A stretch of DNA of 64,000 bases. Origin: CAVUNY01 sp963768585. GTDB taxonomy: Bacteria > Chloroflexota > Anaerolineae > Anaerolineales > Anaerolineaceae. Below the pieces are notes generated by a model that made no database searches, was not told where the DNA came from, and saw only the letters and a list, made by a program, of their open reading frames with translations. The position numbers and the translations under genes are program-made. Below are positions 52,035 to 61,672 of the stretch, piece by piece (position 1 is the stretch's first letter; the number at the start of each line of letters is the position of its first letter). The stretch spans positions 1 to 64,000 of the forward strand of contig CAVYIF010000006.1 in assembly GCA_963768585.1 (NCBI GenBank), given 5' to 3'.

Positions 52035-53477
52035 ATGCCAGATTACAATATTCTAGATTACGGCGCGCGCGGCGACGGGCAGAACAACGACGCCGCGGCG
52101 ATCCAGGCGGCGATCGACGCCTGCACCCGGGCTGGCGGGGGGCGGGTGGTGCTCCCCGCCGGGCGCATCTTCCTGAGCGGCACAATCCGGCTGGAGTCCA
52201 ACGTGGACCTGCACCTGGAACGAGGCGCGACCCTGCTGGGCAGCCCGCACTGGGAAGATTACAACGTGCGCCTGCAGGTTGGAGCGCTGAGCGGGGGCAC
52301 GGTCGACGCCGGTGCCCCGCAGTCGAGCATGCTGATCACTGCCGACGGCGCGCGCCATGCGGCCATCACCGGCGGGGGCACCATCGACGGCAATGGGCGC
52401 GCCTTTGTGCTGGCAGACGACGGCTACATCTACCGCATGCCGCGCGAGCGGCCCTTCACCCTCTTCCTGCGTAGATGCCGCAGCCTGACGCTGCGCGATG
52501 TGACCGTGCGCGATGGGGCCTTATGGACGGTGCGTCTGTCAGGCTGCGAAGACGTGCTGATCCATGCCATCCATATCGACAACGATCTGAAGCTGCCCAA
52601 CAATGACGGTATCGACCTCGATCGCTGCCGCAACGTGCACATCAGCGACTGCCACATCGTCTCGGGCGACGACTGCATCTGTTTGAAGTGCTGCCAGGAA
52701 ACGACCGGGATGGGTCCCTGCGAGAATATCACCGTCACCGGCTGCACCCTGACCTCAACATCTTCGGCTTTGATCCTGGGAGCCGAGGTGCGCGAACCAA
52801 TCCGCAACGTGATCTTTGAAGCATGCGTGATCCGTGCCAGCCATCGCGGGCTGGCGGTGCATCTCAACGAGGAGAGCGACATCGAAAACGTGCTGTTTTC
52901 GAACATGATCGTCGAGACGCGTTATTTCCACGACCGCTGGTGGGGACGCGGTGAGCCGATCTACATCACCGCCTTCCCCTGGACGGCAGGCCAGGCAGTG
53001 GGCCGTGTGCGCCGCATACGCTTCAAGAATGTGCTCTGCCGCAGTGAAAATGGGGTCTACATCCACGGCTGGCAAGCCGGTCTGATCGATGACATTCTGC
53101 TTGAAGACGTGCGTGTAGAATTGGATAAATGGTCGCGCTGGGCTGCCGGGCAGGCCGATACCGTCCCAACCCGGGCGAAGGATCTGAGCACCCACGGCCG
53201 ATTTTGCCATACGCAATGCCGGGCGGGTGGTGCAGCGCAACTGCGAGGCGGTCTTTGCACCGGGACAGCCCGAAAGCTACCGGCATCCGTCGAAGCCCAC
53301 CAGGTAGACGACCTGGTGCTGGAAAACTTCCGCCGCAGCGCCGCAGAGGCCGATTTCTGGCGATCAGCAGATTACCGGAAAAGATTACCCTGGACCGCAG
53401 CCCCCGCAGGGGGTGAACACAACGGTGTCGACATGTTGGAAAAAGAATTTTGCCTGGTACCGTTGACCGATGGCTAG
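52035..53477 (+). CDS. GH28 polygalacturonase-type glycosidase, C-terminal region locally frame-shifted
   Basis: A 480-residue right-handed beta-helix enzyme. It starts YNILDYGARGDGQNNDAAAI and holds the GH28 signature NNDGIDLD, VSGDDCICLK (catalytic Asp pair) and SHRGLAVHL. No signal peptide. From about residue 375 to 420 the sequence is unconvincing (STHGRFCHTQCRAGG). Reading frames +2 then +1 give better text (RPNPGEGSEHPRP, then DFAIRNAGRVVQRNCEAVFA) before returning to frame at VEAHQVDDLVLENF. Three single-base losses (about 53160, 53200 and 53290) explain this. It would cut galacturonan or related links. Confidence 0.85.
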   Translation: MPDYNILDYGARGDGQNNDAAAIQAAIDACTRAGGGRVVLPAGRIFLSGTIRLESNVDLHLERGATLLGSPHWEDYNVRLQVGALSGGTVDAGAPQSSMLITADGARHAAITGGGTIDGNGRAFVLADDGYIYRMPRERPFTLFLRRCRSLTLRDVTVRDGALWTVRLSGCEDVLIHAIHIDNDLKLPNNDGIDLDRCRNVHISDCHIVSGDDCICLKCCQETTGMGPCENITVTGCTLTSTSSALILGAEVREPIRNVIFEACVIRASHRGLAVHLNEESDIENVLFSNMIVETRYFHDRWWGRGEPIYITAFPWTAGQAVGRVRRIRFKNVLCRSENGVYIHGWQAGLIDDILLEDVRVELDKWSRWAAGQADTVPTRAKDLSTHGRFCHTQCRAGGAAQLRGGLCTGTARKLPASVEAHQVDDLVLENFRRSAAEADFWRSADYRKRLPWTAAPAGGEHNGVDMLEKEFCLVPLTDG

Positions 53478-53501
53478 TTGAAAACCTTTCAAAGGAAAAA
53501 C

Positions 53502-54728
53502 ATGATGAACACCATAACCCATGATCTGCTTGCCTCCTACCGCCGCCGGATTGAGGACGAACTGCGCACCAACATTCTGCCCTTCTGGATGACACGCACC
53601 CTCGACCGCGAAAACGGCGGTTATTTCGGCGCGCTGACCAACGACCTGGCAGTGGACAATGATGTCCCGCGCTCGGCAGTGGTGGCGGCGCGCATCCTGT
53701 GGACCTTCTCAGCTGCCTACCGGGCCTACCAGGAACCGGCCATCCTGGCTGCCGCCCGCCACGCTTACGCTTACCTGATCGGGCCGCTGTGGGATGAACA
53801 GTACGGCGGGGTATACTGGCAGGTCGACCGCCTGGGCAACCCGGTCGACGACCGCAAACACATCTACGCCCAGGCCTTTGCCATCTACGGATTGAGCGAA
53901 TATTTCCGGGCCACCGGCGACCCGCAGGCCCGCTCCCTGGCGCACAAGCTCTTTCACCAGGTCGAAACCCACAGCTTCGACCCGCTTCACGGCGGCAACA
54001 TCGAAAGTCTCAGCCGGGAATGGGGAGCGCTGGAGGATATGCGCCTCAGCCCGCACGAACCCCACTGCCGTAAATCGATGAACACCCTGCTGCACCTGAT
54101 GGAAGCTTATACCAACTTGCTGCGCGCCTGGCCGGATCCTGTGGTCAAAGAAAAGCAGGCCGGCCTGATCGCCAATTTCCTGGAGCATATCATCGACCCC
54201 CAAAGCGGGCATTTGCGCCTGTTCTTCGATGACGACTGGCGTTCGCTGACCGCAACGGTTTCCTTCGGGCATGATATCGAAGCCGCCTGGCTGCTGGAAG
54301 AAGCCGCCGAGGTGCAGGAGGACCACAACCTGATGGCGCAGACGCGCAAGGCGGCCCTGAAGTTGGCCGCAGCCGTTCTGGCCGGTGGCAGAGACGCGGA
54401 TGGGAGCCTCTTCTACGAAGGCGATTTTTCCCAAGCGGCGAGCCGGAACAAACACTGGTGGGGGCAGGCCGAGGGCATGGTTGGCTTTTTTGCCGCTTAC
54501 CAGCTCTCCAAACGCGAAGAATTTGCCCGGGCCGCCCTGCAGTGCTGGGATGTGATCGAGGCCCATTTTATCGACCGCACCCACGGCGACTGGTTCAAAG
54601 TGCTCGATCCGTCCGGCAGGCCCTTGCCGGGCCAGCGCAAGGTCGGCCCCTGGGAAGGCCCCTATCACCACGCCCGGGCCTGCCTGCAGATGGATCGCCG
54701 GATTGGTGCCATCCTGGCAGCCCATTAA
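53502..54728 (+). CDS. N-acylglucosamine 2-epimerase (AGE) family protein
   Basis: A 408-residue (alpha/alpha)6-barrel sugar isomerase/epimerase. RTLDRENGGYFGALTND, PRSAVVAARILWTFSAAY, EQYGGVYWQVD and FSQAASRNKHWWGQAEGMVGF match the family, with catalytic His residues in the last segment and in the FGHDIEAAW segment. Members convert mannose/glucose, cellobiose, or GlcNAc/ManNAc types; the exact sugar cannot be told. The ATG at 53502 follows AAAGGAAAAAC. It lies between GH28 and sulfatase genes. Confidence 0.9.
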   Translation: MMNTITHDLLASYRRRIEDELRTNILPFWMTRTLDRENGGYFGALTNDLAVDNDVPRSAVVAARILWTFSAAYRAYQEPAILAAARHAYAYLIGPLWDEQYGGVYWQVDRLGNPVDDRKHIYAQAFAIYGLSEYFRATGDPQARSLAHKLFHQVETHSFDPLHGGNIESLSREWGALEDMRLSPHEPHCRKSMNTLLHLMEAYTNLLRAWPDPVVKEKQAGLIANFLEHIIDPQSGHLRLFFDDDWRSLTATVSFGHDIEAAWLLEEAAEVQEDHNLMAQTRKAALKLAAAVLAGGRDADGSLFYEGDFSQAASRNKHWWGQAEGMVGFFAAYQLSKREEFARAALQCWDVIEAHFIDRTHGDWFKVLDPSGRPLPGQRKVGPWEGPYHHARACLQMDRRIGAILAAH

Positions 54729-54738
54729 GGAGCAAAAA

Positions 54739-56112
54739 ATGCCCCCCAATATCCTCCTGGTCATCTGCGACCAGCTGCGCGCCTTTGAAACCGGCTGCTA
54801 CGGCAACCCGGTCATCCGCACCCCTAACCTGGACCGCCTGGCGCAGGAAGGGCTGCGCTTCGAGACCGCGGTGAGCACCTTTCCGGTGTGCATGGCCGCG
54901 CGCTCCGTGCTGCTTTCCGGGCAGTACAACCGCACCTGCACCGGCGGCGTGGGCAATGTCAGTTTTCCCGGCCGGCCGGGCGACTTTAACATGCCCGAAT
55001 ATCCTCAAGCCGGGCGTCCGCACCTGCCGGATACCACCCTGGCCGAAGCCCTGCGCAGCCGCGGCTATCACACGGCGGCTATCGGCAAATGGCACATCCA
55101 TTCCTGGCCAGATGAGGTCGGGTTCGACGAATATCTCATCCCGCGCGTGCATCACTGCCATTCCGCCCAACCTTTCAGCGAAAACGGCGGGCCGGAATTC
55201 GTCCCGCCGGGCTACAGCGTCGATTACGAAGCCGGGCGCGTGGTCCAGTTTCTGCAGGCGCAGCCGGACCGCAGCCAACCGTTTTTCCTGTACTACAGCA
55301 TTTCACCCCCGCATAACCCCCTGCTGGATGCGCCCGAGAAATACACGCACATGTACCGCGCGGACGAGATCCCCCTGCGGCCTAATGTCGATCTTTCCCG
55401 CCCGCTGGCGGACCAGGATTACTGGTTCAGAGTCTATCGGTGGGATTTTCGCTACTACAACCTGCACCTGCCCTACACCCAACCCCTGCCCGCGGATTAC
55501 GACCTGCGCCAGCTCATCGCCGGTTACTACGGTTTGACGACCTGGGTGGATGACGTGCTGGGGCAGGTCCTGGAAGCGCTCGAGGCCAACGGCCTGTCAG
55601 AAGACACGATCGTGCTGTTTACCTCCGACCACGGCGACAGCCTGGGCTCATTGGGGTTGGTGCAGAAAGGCACGCCAAATGAAGAAGCGGTGCGCGTGCC
55701 GCTGGTGGTGCGCTGGCCGGGACGGGTGCCCGCCGGGGTGGTGAACCGCAGCCAGGCCGCCGGTCTGGTCGATCTGGCGCCCACTTTGTTGAGCCTGAGC
55801 GGCGGGGAAGCGCCCGCCAGCATGCAGGGCCGGGATTTGCACATCGGTGCGGAATTCGATACGCCCGCCTACGCCGTGATCGAAACCGGCTCCGGGGTCG
55901 GGGTGCGTACGCTAACGCATTTGTATTTTCTGCCCTGGGAAGAAAAGGGACGCACTCTGGCGGCCAGCCCGCGCTTTTTCTACGATCTGCGCAGCGACCC
56001 TTACCAGATGCACAACCTGGCCGGCAGCGGAGATCAAGCCGAAACGTCCGCCAGCCTGGACCAGCTGCTGCGCGCCTGGGACCGGGCCACGCCCTGGATG
56101 GCGCCCGCCTGA
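54739..56112 (+). CDS. Sulfatase (formylglycine-type), CxAxR variant
   Basis: A 457-residue sulfatase. NILLVICDQLRAF starts the fold with the metal Asp, and VCMAARSVLLSG at 50-61 holds Cys51, to be changed to formylglycine. The motif reads Cys-x-Ala-x-Arg where Cys-x-Pro-x-Arg is most usual. GKWHIHSW and TSDHGDSLGSLGLVQKG supply further metal and substrate ligands. It has no signal peptide, so the substrate is imported. The ATG at 54739 follows AAGGAG. As the last gene of a GH28/AGE operon, it probably removes sulfate from a uronic- or amino-sugar-containing glycan (inference). Confidence 0.9.
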   Translation: MPPNILLVICDQLRAFETGCYGNPVIRTPNLDRLAQEGLRFETAVSTFPVCMAARSVLLSGQYNRTCTGGVGNVSFPGRPGDFNMPEYPQAGRPHLPDTTLAEALRSRGYHTAAIGKWHIHSWPDEVGFDEYLIPRVHHCHSAQPFSENGGPEFVPPGYSVDYEAGRVVQFLQAQPDRSQPFFLYYSISPPHNPLLDAPEKYTHMYRADEIPLRPNVDLSRPLADQDYWFRVYRWDFRYYNLHLPYTQPLPADYDLRQLIAGYYGLTTWVDDVLGQVLEALEANGLSEDTIVLFTSDHGDSLGSLGLVQKGTPNEEAVRVPLVVRWPGRVPAGVVNRSQAAGLVDLAPTLLSLSGGEAPASMQGRDLHIGAEFDTPAYAVIETGSGVGVRTLTHLYFLPWEEKGRTLAASPRFFYDLRSDPYQMHNLAGSGDQAETSASLDQLLRAWDRATPWMAPA

Positions 56113-56791
56113 GGTATTTTCATCTGGGCGAGAGTCGTTGCCGCTAAGGCGGCAAGGTGTGTTTTCCAGCAATTGTGCTTATTCTCAAACAAGAAATCCA
56201 AATCCTGAACGAGATCGGGTTCAAGGCCCAGACGGCTTCTGCCCCTTAACCGGGCGAGAACTGTCGAGATGGCTCGCAAGAAGACGGACAGGATCGAGAT
56301 TTTGGATTTTTTAAGGGACAACAGTGTAAAACCGGTCTTTTTAATGGGTTGAGCCGTTTCCAGTTACCCGGTTACTCACTCTTTTGGGTGATATTTAACT
56401 CATCCTTAATGTTTATTGACTTTCTTAATACAATTAATATAAAATATATTAAGTTAATAACAATGCAAATTATCCGATTAATTATTGTGATCGGAAGCTG
56501 GGAATGCAACGAACCGGAAATTAAGTTTGGTCGCTCACTACCTCAATAAAGAGGTGGGGGATTTCCGGGGAGCAAGTAGCGAAACCGACCCTTATAAGAG
56601 GTCGGTTTTGGTGTTAAAAGGCAATCGGCGTCAGAACGACCTCAAATAAGATCATGAAAAGGAGGGAAAACAAATAATATTGCTGATGTCCCGCCCAAGA
56701 CCCTGCCGAACGAGGCATACCGGATTGTTAGCTTTTCAAGCGTACAAATCATTAGACATGATCAGAAGCGAAGTGACAGGAGGAAATTAAA
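56113..56791. other. Large gap with structured segments upstream of the multicopper oxidase
   Basis: About 680 bp without a supported gene. 56150-56350 reads through a short frame ending ARKKTDRIEILDFLRDNSVK that I cannot place. 56400-56480 is strongly AT-rich. 56514-56607 holds nested hairpins (CCGGAAAT with ATTTCCGG at 561-568 around TACCTC/GAGGTG; then AACCGACC with GGTCGGTT and TTTT), a possible cis-acting RNA or terminator. A GGAGG precedes the oxidase start. Confidence 0.5.
56514..56607 (+). promoter_or_regulatory. Nested stem-loop region ending in a terminator-like hairpin
   Basis: Outer stem CCGGAAAT/ATTTCCGG (56514-56521 and 56561-56568) encloses inner TACCTC/GAGGTG. Downstream, AACCGACC/GGTCGGTT (56583-56590 and 56600-56607) is followed by TT. 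The order, structured domain then terminator-like hairpin before a gene, resembles a riboswitch, but I recognise no known class. Confidence 0.4.
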
Positions 56792-58908
56792 ATGAAGGTC
56801 AGCAGACGAGGATTTTTCAAACTGGTGGGTACAACTGGCGCCGCATTGGTTTTTACTACCTATTTTGACGGTGTGCGCCGGGTATTTGCCCAAATCCCGG
56901 GCGGCACCCTGGACCCATTGAGTCAATCCCCAAATATCAGACCCCCATGCTCATCCCACCCGTCATGCCCAAGGCAGGTGTGATCAAAAATGAAGGGCGG
57001 CAAGAACGCCGATTATTACGAAATCTCGATGAAGCAGTTCCCACAGCAGATCCTGCCGGCAGGGCCTTCCTGCGACAACGGTCTGGGGCTACGGCGCGGT
57101 GACTGCCGACTCGAAACGAGGGCTGCTAATTCACAACGCGCCCTCACTGACCATCGAAGCCGATTGGCAGCGGCCGGTGCGCATTAAATGGATCAACGAT
57201 CTAAAAGATGCCAACGGCAGCTACCTGCCCCACCTGCTGCCGGTGGATCAAACCCTGCACTGGGCCAACCCACCCGGCGGCGAGGCAGACCGCGATACTC
57301 GTCCCACGTTCACCAGCACGCCCGGTCCCTACACCGGCCCGGTCCCCATGGTAACCCACGTCCACGGCGCAGTCGGGGTAGGCGACGAGAGCGACGGCTA
57401 TCCCGAGGCCTGGTACCTGCCGGATGCCAACAACATCCCCTCAGGATATGCCACCCAGGGCAACTGGTTCGACTTCTTTGCAGGCAAAGCGGCTGCCAAT
57501 TTCGGCGCAACCTGGGGGCCAGGCTACGCCACCTACCAATACCCGAATGATAACCGCGCCTCGACCATCTGGTACCACGATCACTCCCTGGGCATGACTC
57601 GCCTGAATGTATACGCCGGTCCGGCCGGTTTCTACCTCATCCGCGGCGGTCCGGATGATATTGTGCTCGACAGCCGAACCGGCACGCCAGCCGTGCTGCC
57701 CGGCCCGGCCCCCAAGGAGAACGACAAGTTCCCGCCCAACAAGACCTACTACGAGATCCCCATCGCCATTCAGGACCGCTCCTTCAATACAGACGGTTCG
57801 CTGTTCTACCCCGATACGCGCGAGTTCTTTGATGAACTGGTGAGCCCCTATATTGGCAGCAGTCCCGACGCTGAATTCTCGCCGATCTGGAACCCGGAAT
57901 TCTTCGGCAATACGATGATGGTCAACGGCAACACCTGGCCATTCCAGACGGTCGAGCAGCGCCGCTACCGCCTGCGCTTCTTGAACGGCTGCCAATCGCG
58001 CTTCCTGATCCTGGACTTCAGCCAGATCCCCGGCGTGGAAGTATGGGCGATCGGCAACGAGGGCGGCTTCCTGTCTGCACCAGTCAATCTGACCGCCACC
58101 AACGGCAACCGGCTGCTGATGGCCCTGGCAGAGCGCGCCGACCTGATCGTCGATTTCACCAATGTGCAGGTGGGCAATTATGTGCTGGGCAACGTCGGCC
58201 CGGACGAGCCCTTTGGCGGCGGCGTGCCTGAGGACGATTTCGAAGTATCCGATCCAGCCACTACCGGCCAGGTGATGGAGTTCCGAGTGGTCCCGGCGGT
58301 CGCGCCCGACCCCTCCACCCCGCCCCAGTTCCTGCAGCTGCCGGCGATCACCCCGCTTCCGGCGGCGACCGTCACCCGCCCGCTGGCGCTGATCGAGGCG
58401 GCAGGCGAGGGATACGATGCCGGTGGCGGAACAGTTGAAGGCCCGGTGGAAGCCCTGCTTGGGACGGTTGGCCCCGATAACATCAATGCCGCAATCCCGG
58501 TAGGAGTTTGGACGGCGCGCAAGTGGATGGACCCCGTCACAGAAGATCCGGTGGTCGGGGCCACCGAGATCTGGGAGATCTACAACACCACCGGAGATGC
58601 CCACCCCATGCACGTGCATGAAATGGTATTCGAGGTGGTCAACCGGCAAGGGATTTTCTGGACGAGGATGGAGAACAGGTACAGAGTCCGGTGCCAACTG
58701 GCTCCGGAACATTACCCTGCCCGAGTCCTGGGAGACCGGCTTCAAGGATATGGTCGTTGCCTATCCTGGACAGGTCACGCGCATCAAGGCCCAGTTCAAT
58801 AACCCGGGTACGTTCGTGTGGCACTGCCATATCGTCGAGCACGAGGACAACGAGATGATGCGGCCCTACCGCATCGGCGACATACAGACAGGCCAGCCGG
58901 CAACCTAG
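56792..58908 (+). CDS. Multicopper oxidase (CotA/bilirubin-oxidase-like), frame-disrupted
   Basis: About 705 codons when pieced together. A Tat signal (SRRGFFKLVGTTGAALVF) begins the protein. The copper sites appear as THVHGA, WYHDHSLGMTR, HPMHVHEMVFEVV and FVWHCHIVEHEDNEMM, the four conserved blocks. At least five frame changes are needed: near 56930, 57000 and 57065, then 58665 and 58705. Each fits a single-base gain or loss in a short homopolymer (for example CC to C after TTTT, GGG to GG). Because all domains are otherwise intact, sequencing error is more likely than decay. The family oxidises phenols, bilirubin or metals with O2, showing some oxygen exposure. Confidence 0.85.
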
Positions 58909-58944
58909 CCAACTGCTCGCATCTATTCAAATCAATTCAATGAT

Positions 58945-58981
58945 AAAAAACTCCCGTTCCTAATCAGGGCGGGAGTTTTTT
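58945..58981. terminator. Bidirectional intrinsic terminator
   Basis: AAAAAACTCCCG (58945-58956) and CGGGAGTTTTTT (58970-58981) form a 12-bp stem with flanking A and T runs. It serves both the oxidase (plus) and the convergent esterase (minus). Confidence 0.9.
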
Positions 58982-58990
58982 ACAATAGTT

Positions 58991-59020
58991 TTCTCCGTGT
59001 CCTTCGTGGCTCCGTGGTGA
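58991..59020. repeat. Single arm of the CACAGAGAC-type repeat (copy 3)
   Basis: TTCTCCGTGTCCTTCGTGGC (58991-59010) and TCCGTGGTGA form one arm of the same family as 13698 and 43669; the second arm is missing. It lies between the terminator and the esterase stop. Confidence 0.55.
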
Positions 59021-59026
59021 ATGACC

Positions 59027-59761
59027 TTACAACAGCTTGCCCAGAAAATAAGGCAGCTGCTTGCGCCACCAGGGCCAGTCGTGGTTGACGTCGTAGCCCC
59101 ACAGGTCGATCCAGGCCGGGACGCCTTTGCTCTCCAGGATGCGGCCCAGCTCCATAATGTCGGCGTTCATCGCTTCTTCCCAGGCGCCCTGCCCGGCGCA
59201 GATCACGATCTTGCTGCGCCGGTATTTCTCCAGGTACCAGGGATCCTCCATGTTGGCCAGGTAGTACAGCGGGCTGTTGAAATAGACATTTTCATCGGAG
59301 TAATCGCCGATAAACATCTTCAACTGAAACAGACCGCTCAGGCTGATCAGGGCATCAAAAATATCTGGATGGCGAAAGAAGAAGTTGGCGGAGTGATACC
59401 CGCCCATACTCACCCCGGTGGAGAGTATGAGTGCATCCGCTCCGCAGCGTTCGCGGATGAAAGGCGCCACCTCCTGGGTGATGTAGCGGTCATAATCCTC
59501 ATGGCGTCGGGCGCGGTCGGCAGGATGAGCATCCCGGTTGGCCCAGGATTGGGCATCGATGCTGTCGACGGTGAAAAACTGGTACTGCCCGGCATCGATA
59601 AAGTCGTGGACGGCGTCCACCATGCGAAAATCTTCAAACTCATAAAATCGCCCCGACTGGGCGGGGAAGACGATCACCGGCTTGCCGGCGTGACCATATA
59701 CCTTTAATTCCATGTCCTGGTTCAGGCTTGGCGACCAGTTCTTATGATATTCAATATTCAC
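59027..59761 (-). CDS. Esterase family protein (EstD/PF00756-like alpha/beta hydrolase)
   Basis: A 244-residue alpha/beta hydrolase. The nucleophile elbow is GVSMGGYHS, the acid lies in the DPWYL/CAGQGAWE region, and the C-terminal GYDVNHDWPWWRKQLP holds the His. The architecture suggests a cytoplasmic carboxyl-esterase. It follows an ATP-grasp gene by 42 bp on the same strand; this pairing may reflect ester or amide bond formation and cleavage on one product (inference). Confidence 0.82.
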   Translation of the reverse strand: MNIEYHKNWSPSLNQDMELKVYGHAGKPVIVFPAQSGRFYEFEDFRMVDAVHDFIDAGQYQFFTVDSIDAQSWANRDAHPADRARRHEDYDRYITQEVAPFIRERCGADALILSTGVSMGGYHSANFFFRHPDIFDALISLSGLFQLKMFIGDYSDENVYFNSPLYYLANMEDPWYLEKYRRSKIVICAGQGAWEEAMNADIMELGRILESKGVPAWIDLWGYDVNHDWPWWRKQLPYFLGKLL

Positions 59762-59803
59762 GCGGACCTCTTACAACCATCAGGGGGAATCACTCAGGGC
59801 GAG

Positions 59804-60964
59804 TTAAACCGTTTTCAAGATTTTCCAGGCAATCTCTTCGATTTCCTGGTACTCGGGTGAGCGGATCAGGAACCCAAAATCGCCCAACGCAGCGGCGAAT
59901 ATCCCGCTGATCGGCTGGTGAGAGACGACCTGTTTGGGAAAGGCGGCCAAAATCTGCTCGTTGTTTAGCTGGTAGGCTCGCCCGTAGCGCCGGCCGACGT
60001 AGGCGCAGAAATACGGGCGGGTGACCACCGCGCTGAAGCGATTGTTGACCACTACGTTGGCATATTCATAGAAGATATCAATATCATTGGCATAATTCCA
60101 CATATCTACCGTTAAACCACCCGGCGGGCGCATGTTCACTTCCAGGGCAATATAATCGTCCTCGGCGGTACGGAAGAATTCAAAATGAAAAAAACGCTCG
60201 CGCAGGTGGTAGGCTTTGACCAGCTTGCGGCCCACCTGTTCCAGAGCTGGCGGGATCTGGCGCAGGGTGAAATACCAGAAATCAAGTCCCTGGTTGACCA
60301 GGTCCATCACCCCTTCATTGTATTCAAGCGATGCTGAAAAAACGATATGCCCGTCCTGGTCCACCAGCCCGTCGTAGGTCTGGATGTGGCCGGGTATAAA
60401 TTCTTCGAAAATATAGTCGACCGCCGGGCGGGCCTCAAAAAACGATTCCAGCGCTTCGCGATCGGAAATTTTATAAGTTTTGTTCGCGCCCACGCCAATA
60501 TCCGGCTTGGCCACCAGCGGGTAACCCGTTTCCGCAATCAGGCCCAGGGCATCAGGCAGTTCGCGGCAGATCCGACCGCGCGCGGCGGGGATGCCAACCT
60601 TTTTAAACACGGCTTTCATTTCCGACTTACGCTTCACCCGGGTCAAATCGGTCACTTTAAAACCGGGAATATTAAAATCCGTACGCAGGCGAGCGTCTGA
60701 TTCAAGCCAGTACTCGTTATGCGATTCGAGCCGGTGGATCTTCCCATAGCGATGGGTAAAGTAACCCAGGGCACGCACCAGTTCATCGTAGTTGTGCTGG
60801 TTGGTCACCCAGTAGTATTCCGTTAACGCAGTTTTTAGATCATAAGGCAGGGTTTCATAATGCGCATCACCCAGGCCAAGCACATTGACACCCATTCGGC
60901 GTAAATTGGTATAAAATGGGATGAAGTTCGGCGGAAACTGAGGCGAAAAGGCCACGAAATTCAT
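59804..60964 (-). CDS. ATP-grasp-fold ligase
   Basis: A 386-residue ATP-grasp protein. GYPLVAKPDIGVGANKTYKI is the ATP-binding lysine/Gly loop, YIFEEFIPGH is the adenine-site strand, and FFRTAEDDYIALEVNMRPPGG holds the metal Glu and Asn ligands. An N-terminal Rossmann-like domain (NFVAFSPQFPPNF) precedes. Such enzymes join a carboxylate to an amine or thiol. The start is taken as ATG at 60964 with GAGGAG upstream; a GTG at 60967 is also possible. Partner esterase downstream. Substrates unknown. Confidence 0.82.
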   Translation of the reverse strand: MNFVAFSPQFPPNFIPFYTNLRRMGVNVLGLGDAHYETLPYDLKTALTEYYWVTNQHNYDELVRALGYFTHRYGKIHRLESHNEYWLESDARLRTDFNIPGFKVTDLTRVKRKSEMKAVFKKVGIPAARGRICRELPDALGLIAETGYPLVAKPDIGVGANKTYKISDREALESFFEARPAVDYIFEEFIPGHIQTYDGLVDQDGHIVFSASLEYNEGVMDLVNQGLDFWYFTLRQIPPALEQVGRKLVKAYHLRERFFHFEFFRTAEDDYIALEVNMRPPGGLTVDMWNYANDIDIFYEYANVVVNNRFSAVVTRPYFCAYVGRRYGRAYQLNNEQILAAFPKQVVSHQPISGIFAAALGDFGFLIRSPEYQEIEEIAWKILKTV

Positions 60965-61030
60965 CACGCCACTCCTCTTGCAGTCTAGAATATTGATCCA
61001 TTATATCAAATAAAAATTTAGGAAAAAAAT

Positions 61031-61059
61031 AAGCCGGTCGCGAAAACTGCGACCGGCTT
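61031..61059 (-). terminator. Intrinsic terminator after the small monooxygenase-fold gene
   Basis: AAGCCGGTCGC (61031-61041) and its complement (61049-61059) form an 11-bp stem with a 7-nt loop. On the minus strand it is followed by ATTTTTT. It ends the 61086-61418 gene and isolates the ATP-grasp/esterase pair. Confidence 0.88.
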
Positions 61060-61085
61060 GTTGTTTCAATATAAATCGTGATTTT

Positions 61086-61418
61086 TTAAATATTCTGGAA
61101 AAGAGGTTTAAGCGGCTGTTCAAGAATGCCGAAGGATTTATATCCATCCACCCGCCATTCTTCCAACAAGGGAAGCGCTTCTTCGGGAATAATGGTCTTG
61201 GCCCACTCTTCGAGCGAGTAGTTTTCCATCTGCTTAAGGTCCTTCCACACGGTTACCAGGACGAATTCGTTTAAGTTCGGCCCAACCGGCTGACCGGGAT
61301 AGAAAGCAATCATCCCTTTCCGCGATTGGACGGTGGGTAGTGAGAGCAGTTCGAGCACTTTCTTGAATTCTGCCTGTCTTCCAGAACGAACTTTAGCATG
61401 AAATAATCGGATGATCAT
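61086..61418 (-). CDS. Antibiotic-biosynthesis-monooxygenase (ABM)-fold protein
   Basis: A 110-residue small dimeric ferredoxin-like-fold protein. MIIRLFHAKVRSGRQAEFKK starts with the ABM strand and helix; NEFVLVTVWKDLKQMENY and a final VDGYKSFGI strand complete it. Members are quinol or haem-degrading monooxygenases, or just stress proteins; the fold alone does not tell. Conserved haem His is not obvious. Monocistronic, with SD GGAGG before the ATG and a terminator after the stop. Confidence 0.72.
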   Translation of the reverse strand: MIIRLFHAKVRSGRQAEFKKVLELLSLPTVQSRKGMIAFYPGQPVGPNLNEFVLVTVWKDLKQMENYSLEEWAKTIIPEEALPLLEEWRVDGYKSFGILEQPLKPLFQNI

Positions 61419-61672
61419 CGTTACCTCCAGAATTTAACCATTGTGCAAGACTGCACATTTTTCGCAAACCTTGTATATACAACCCAAAAATGCGGGTTTG
61501 GTTACGCCGTAAACGCAATTTATTTATTTTTCGTTTCCTTCACCTTTGGGGAAGGTAAACATACAAAGGGTATTCTAAAGGATTTTTTGGATATTTTCAA
61601 CAAAATAGATCCAATATATAACCTTTTGCGTATTGATAAATAACGGTTAAAAATTATCTTTTGGAGGAAAAA

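Noticed and set aside
56034..56321. 95-codon minus-strand open frame after the sulfatase
   Set aside because: It overlaps the sulfatase end and has no family motif or SD; composition looks non-coding.
57441..58745. 434-codon open frame on the minus strand
   Set aside because: Antisense to the multicopper oxidase copper-binding blocks; no family features of its own.
61443..61643. 66-codon open frame before the repeat lipoprotein
   Set aside because: AT-rich, no SD and no known motif; it probably lies in the promoter region of the lipoprotein.
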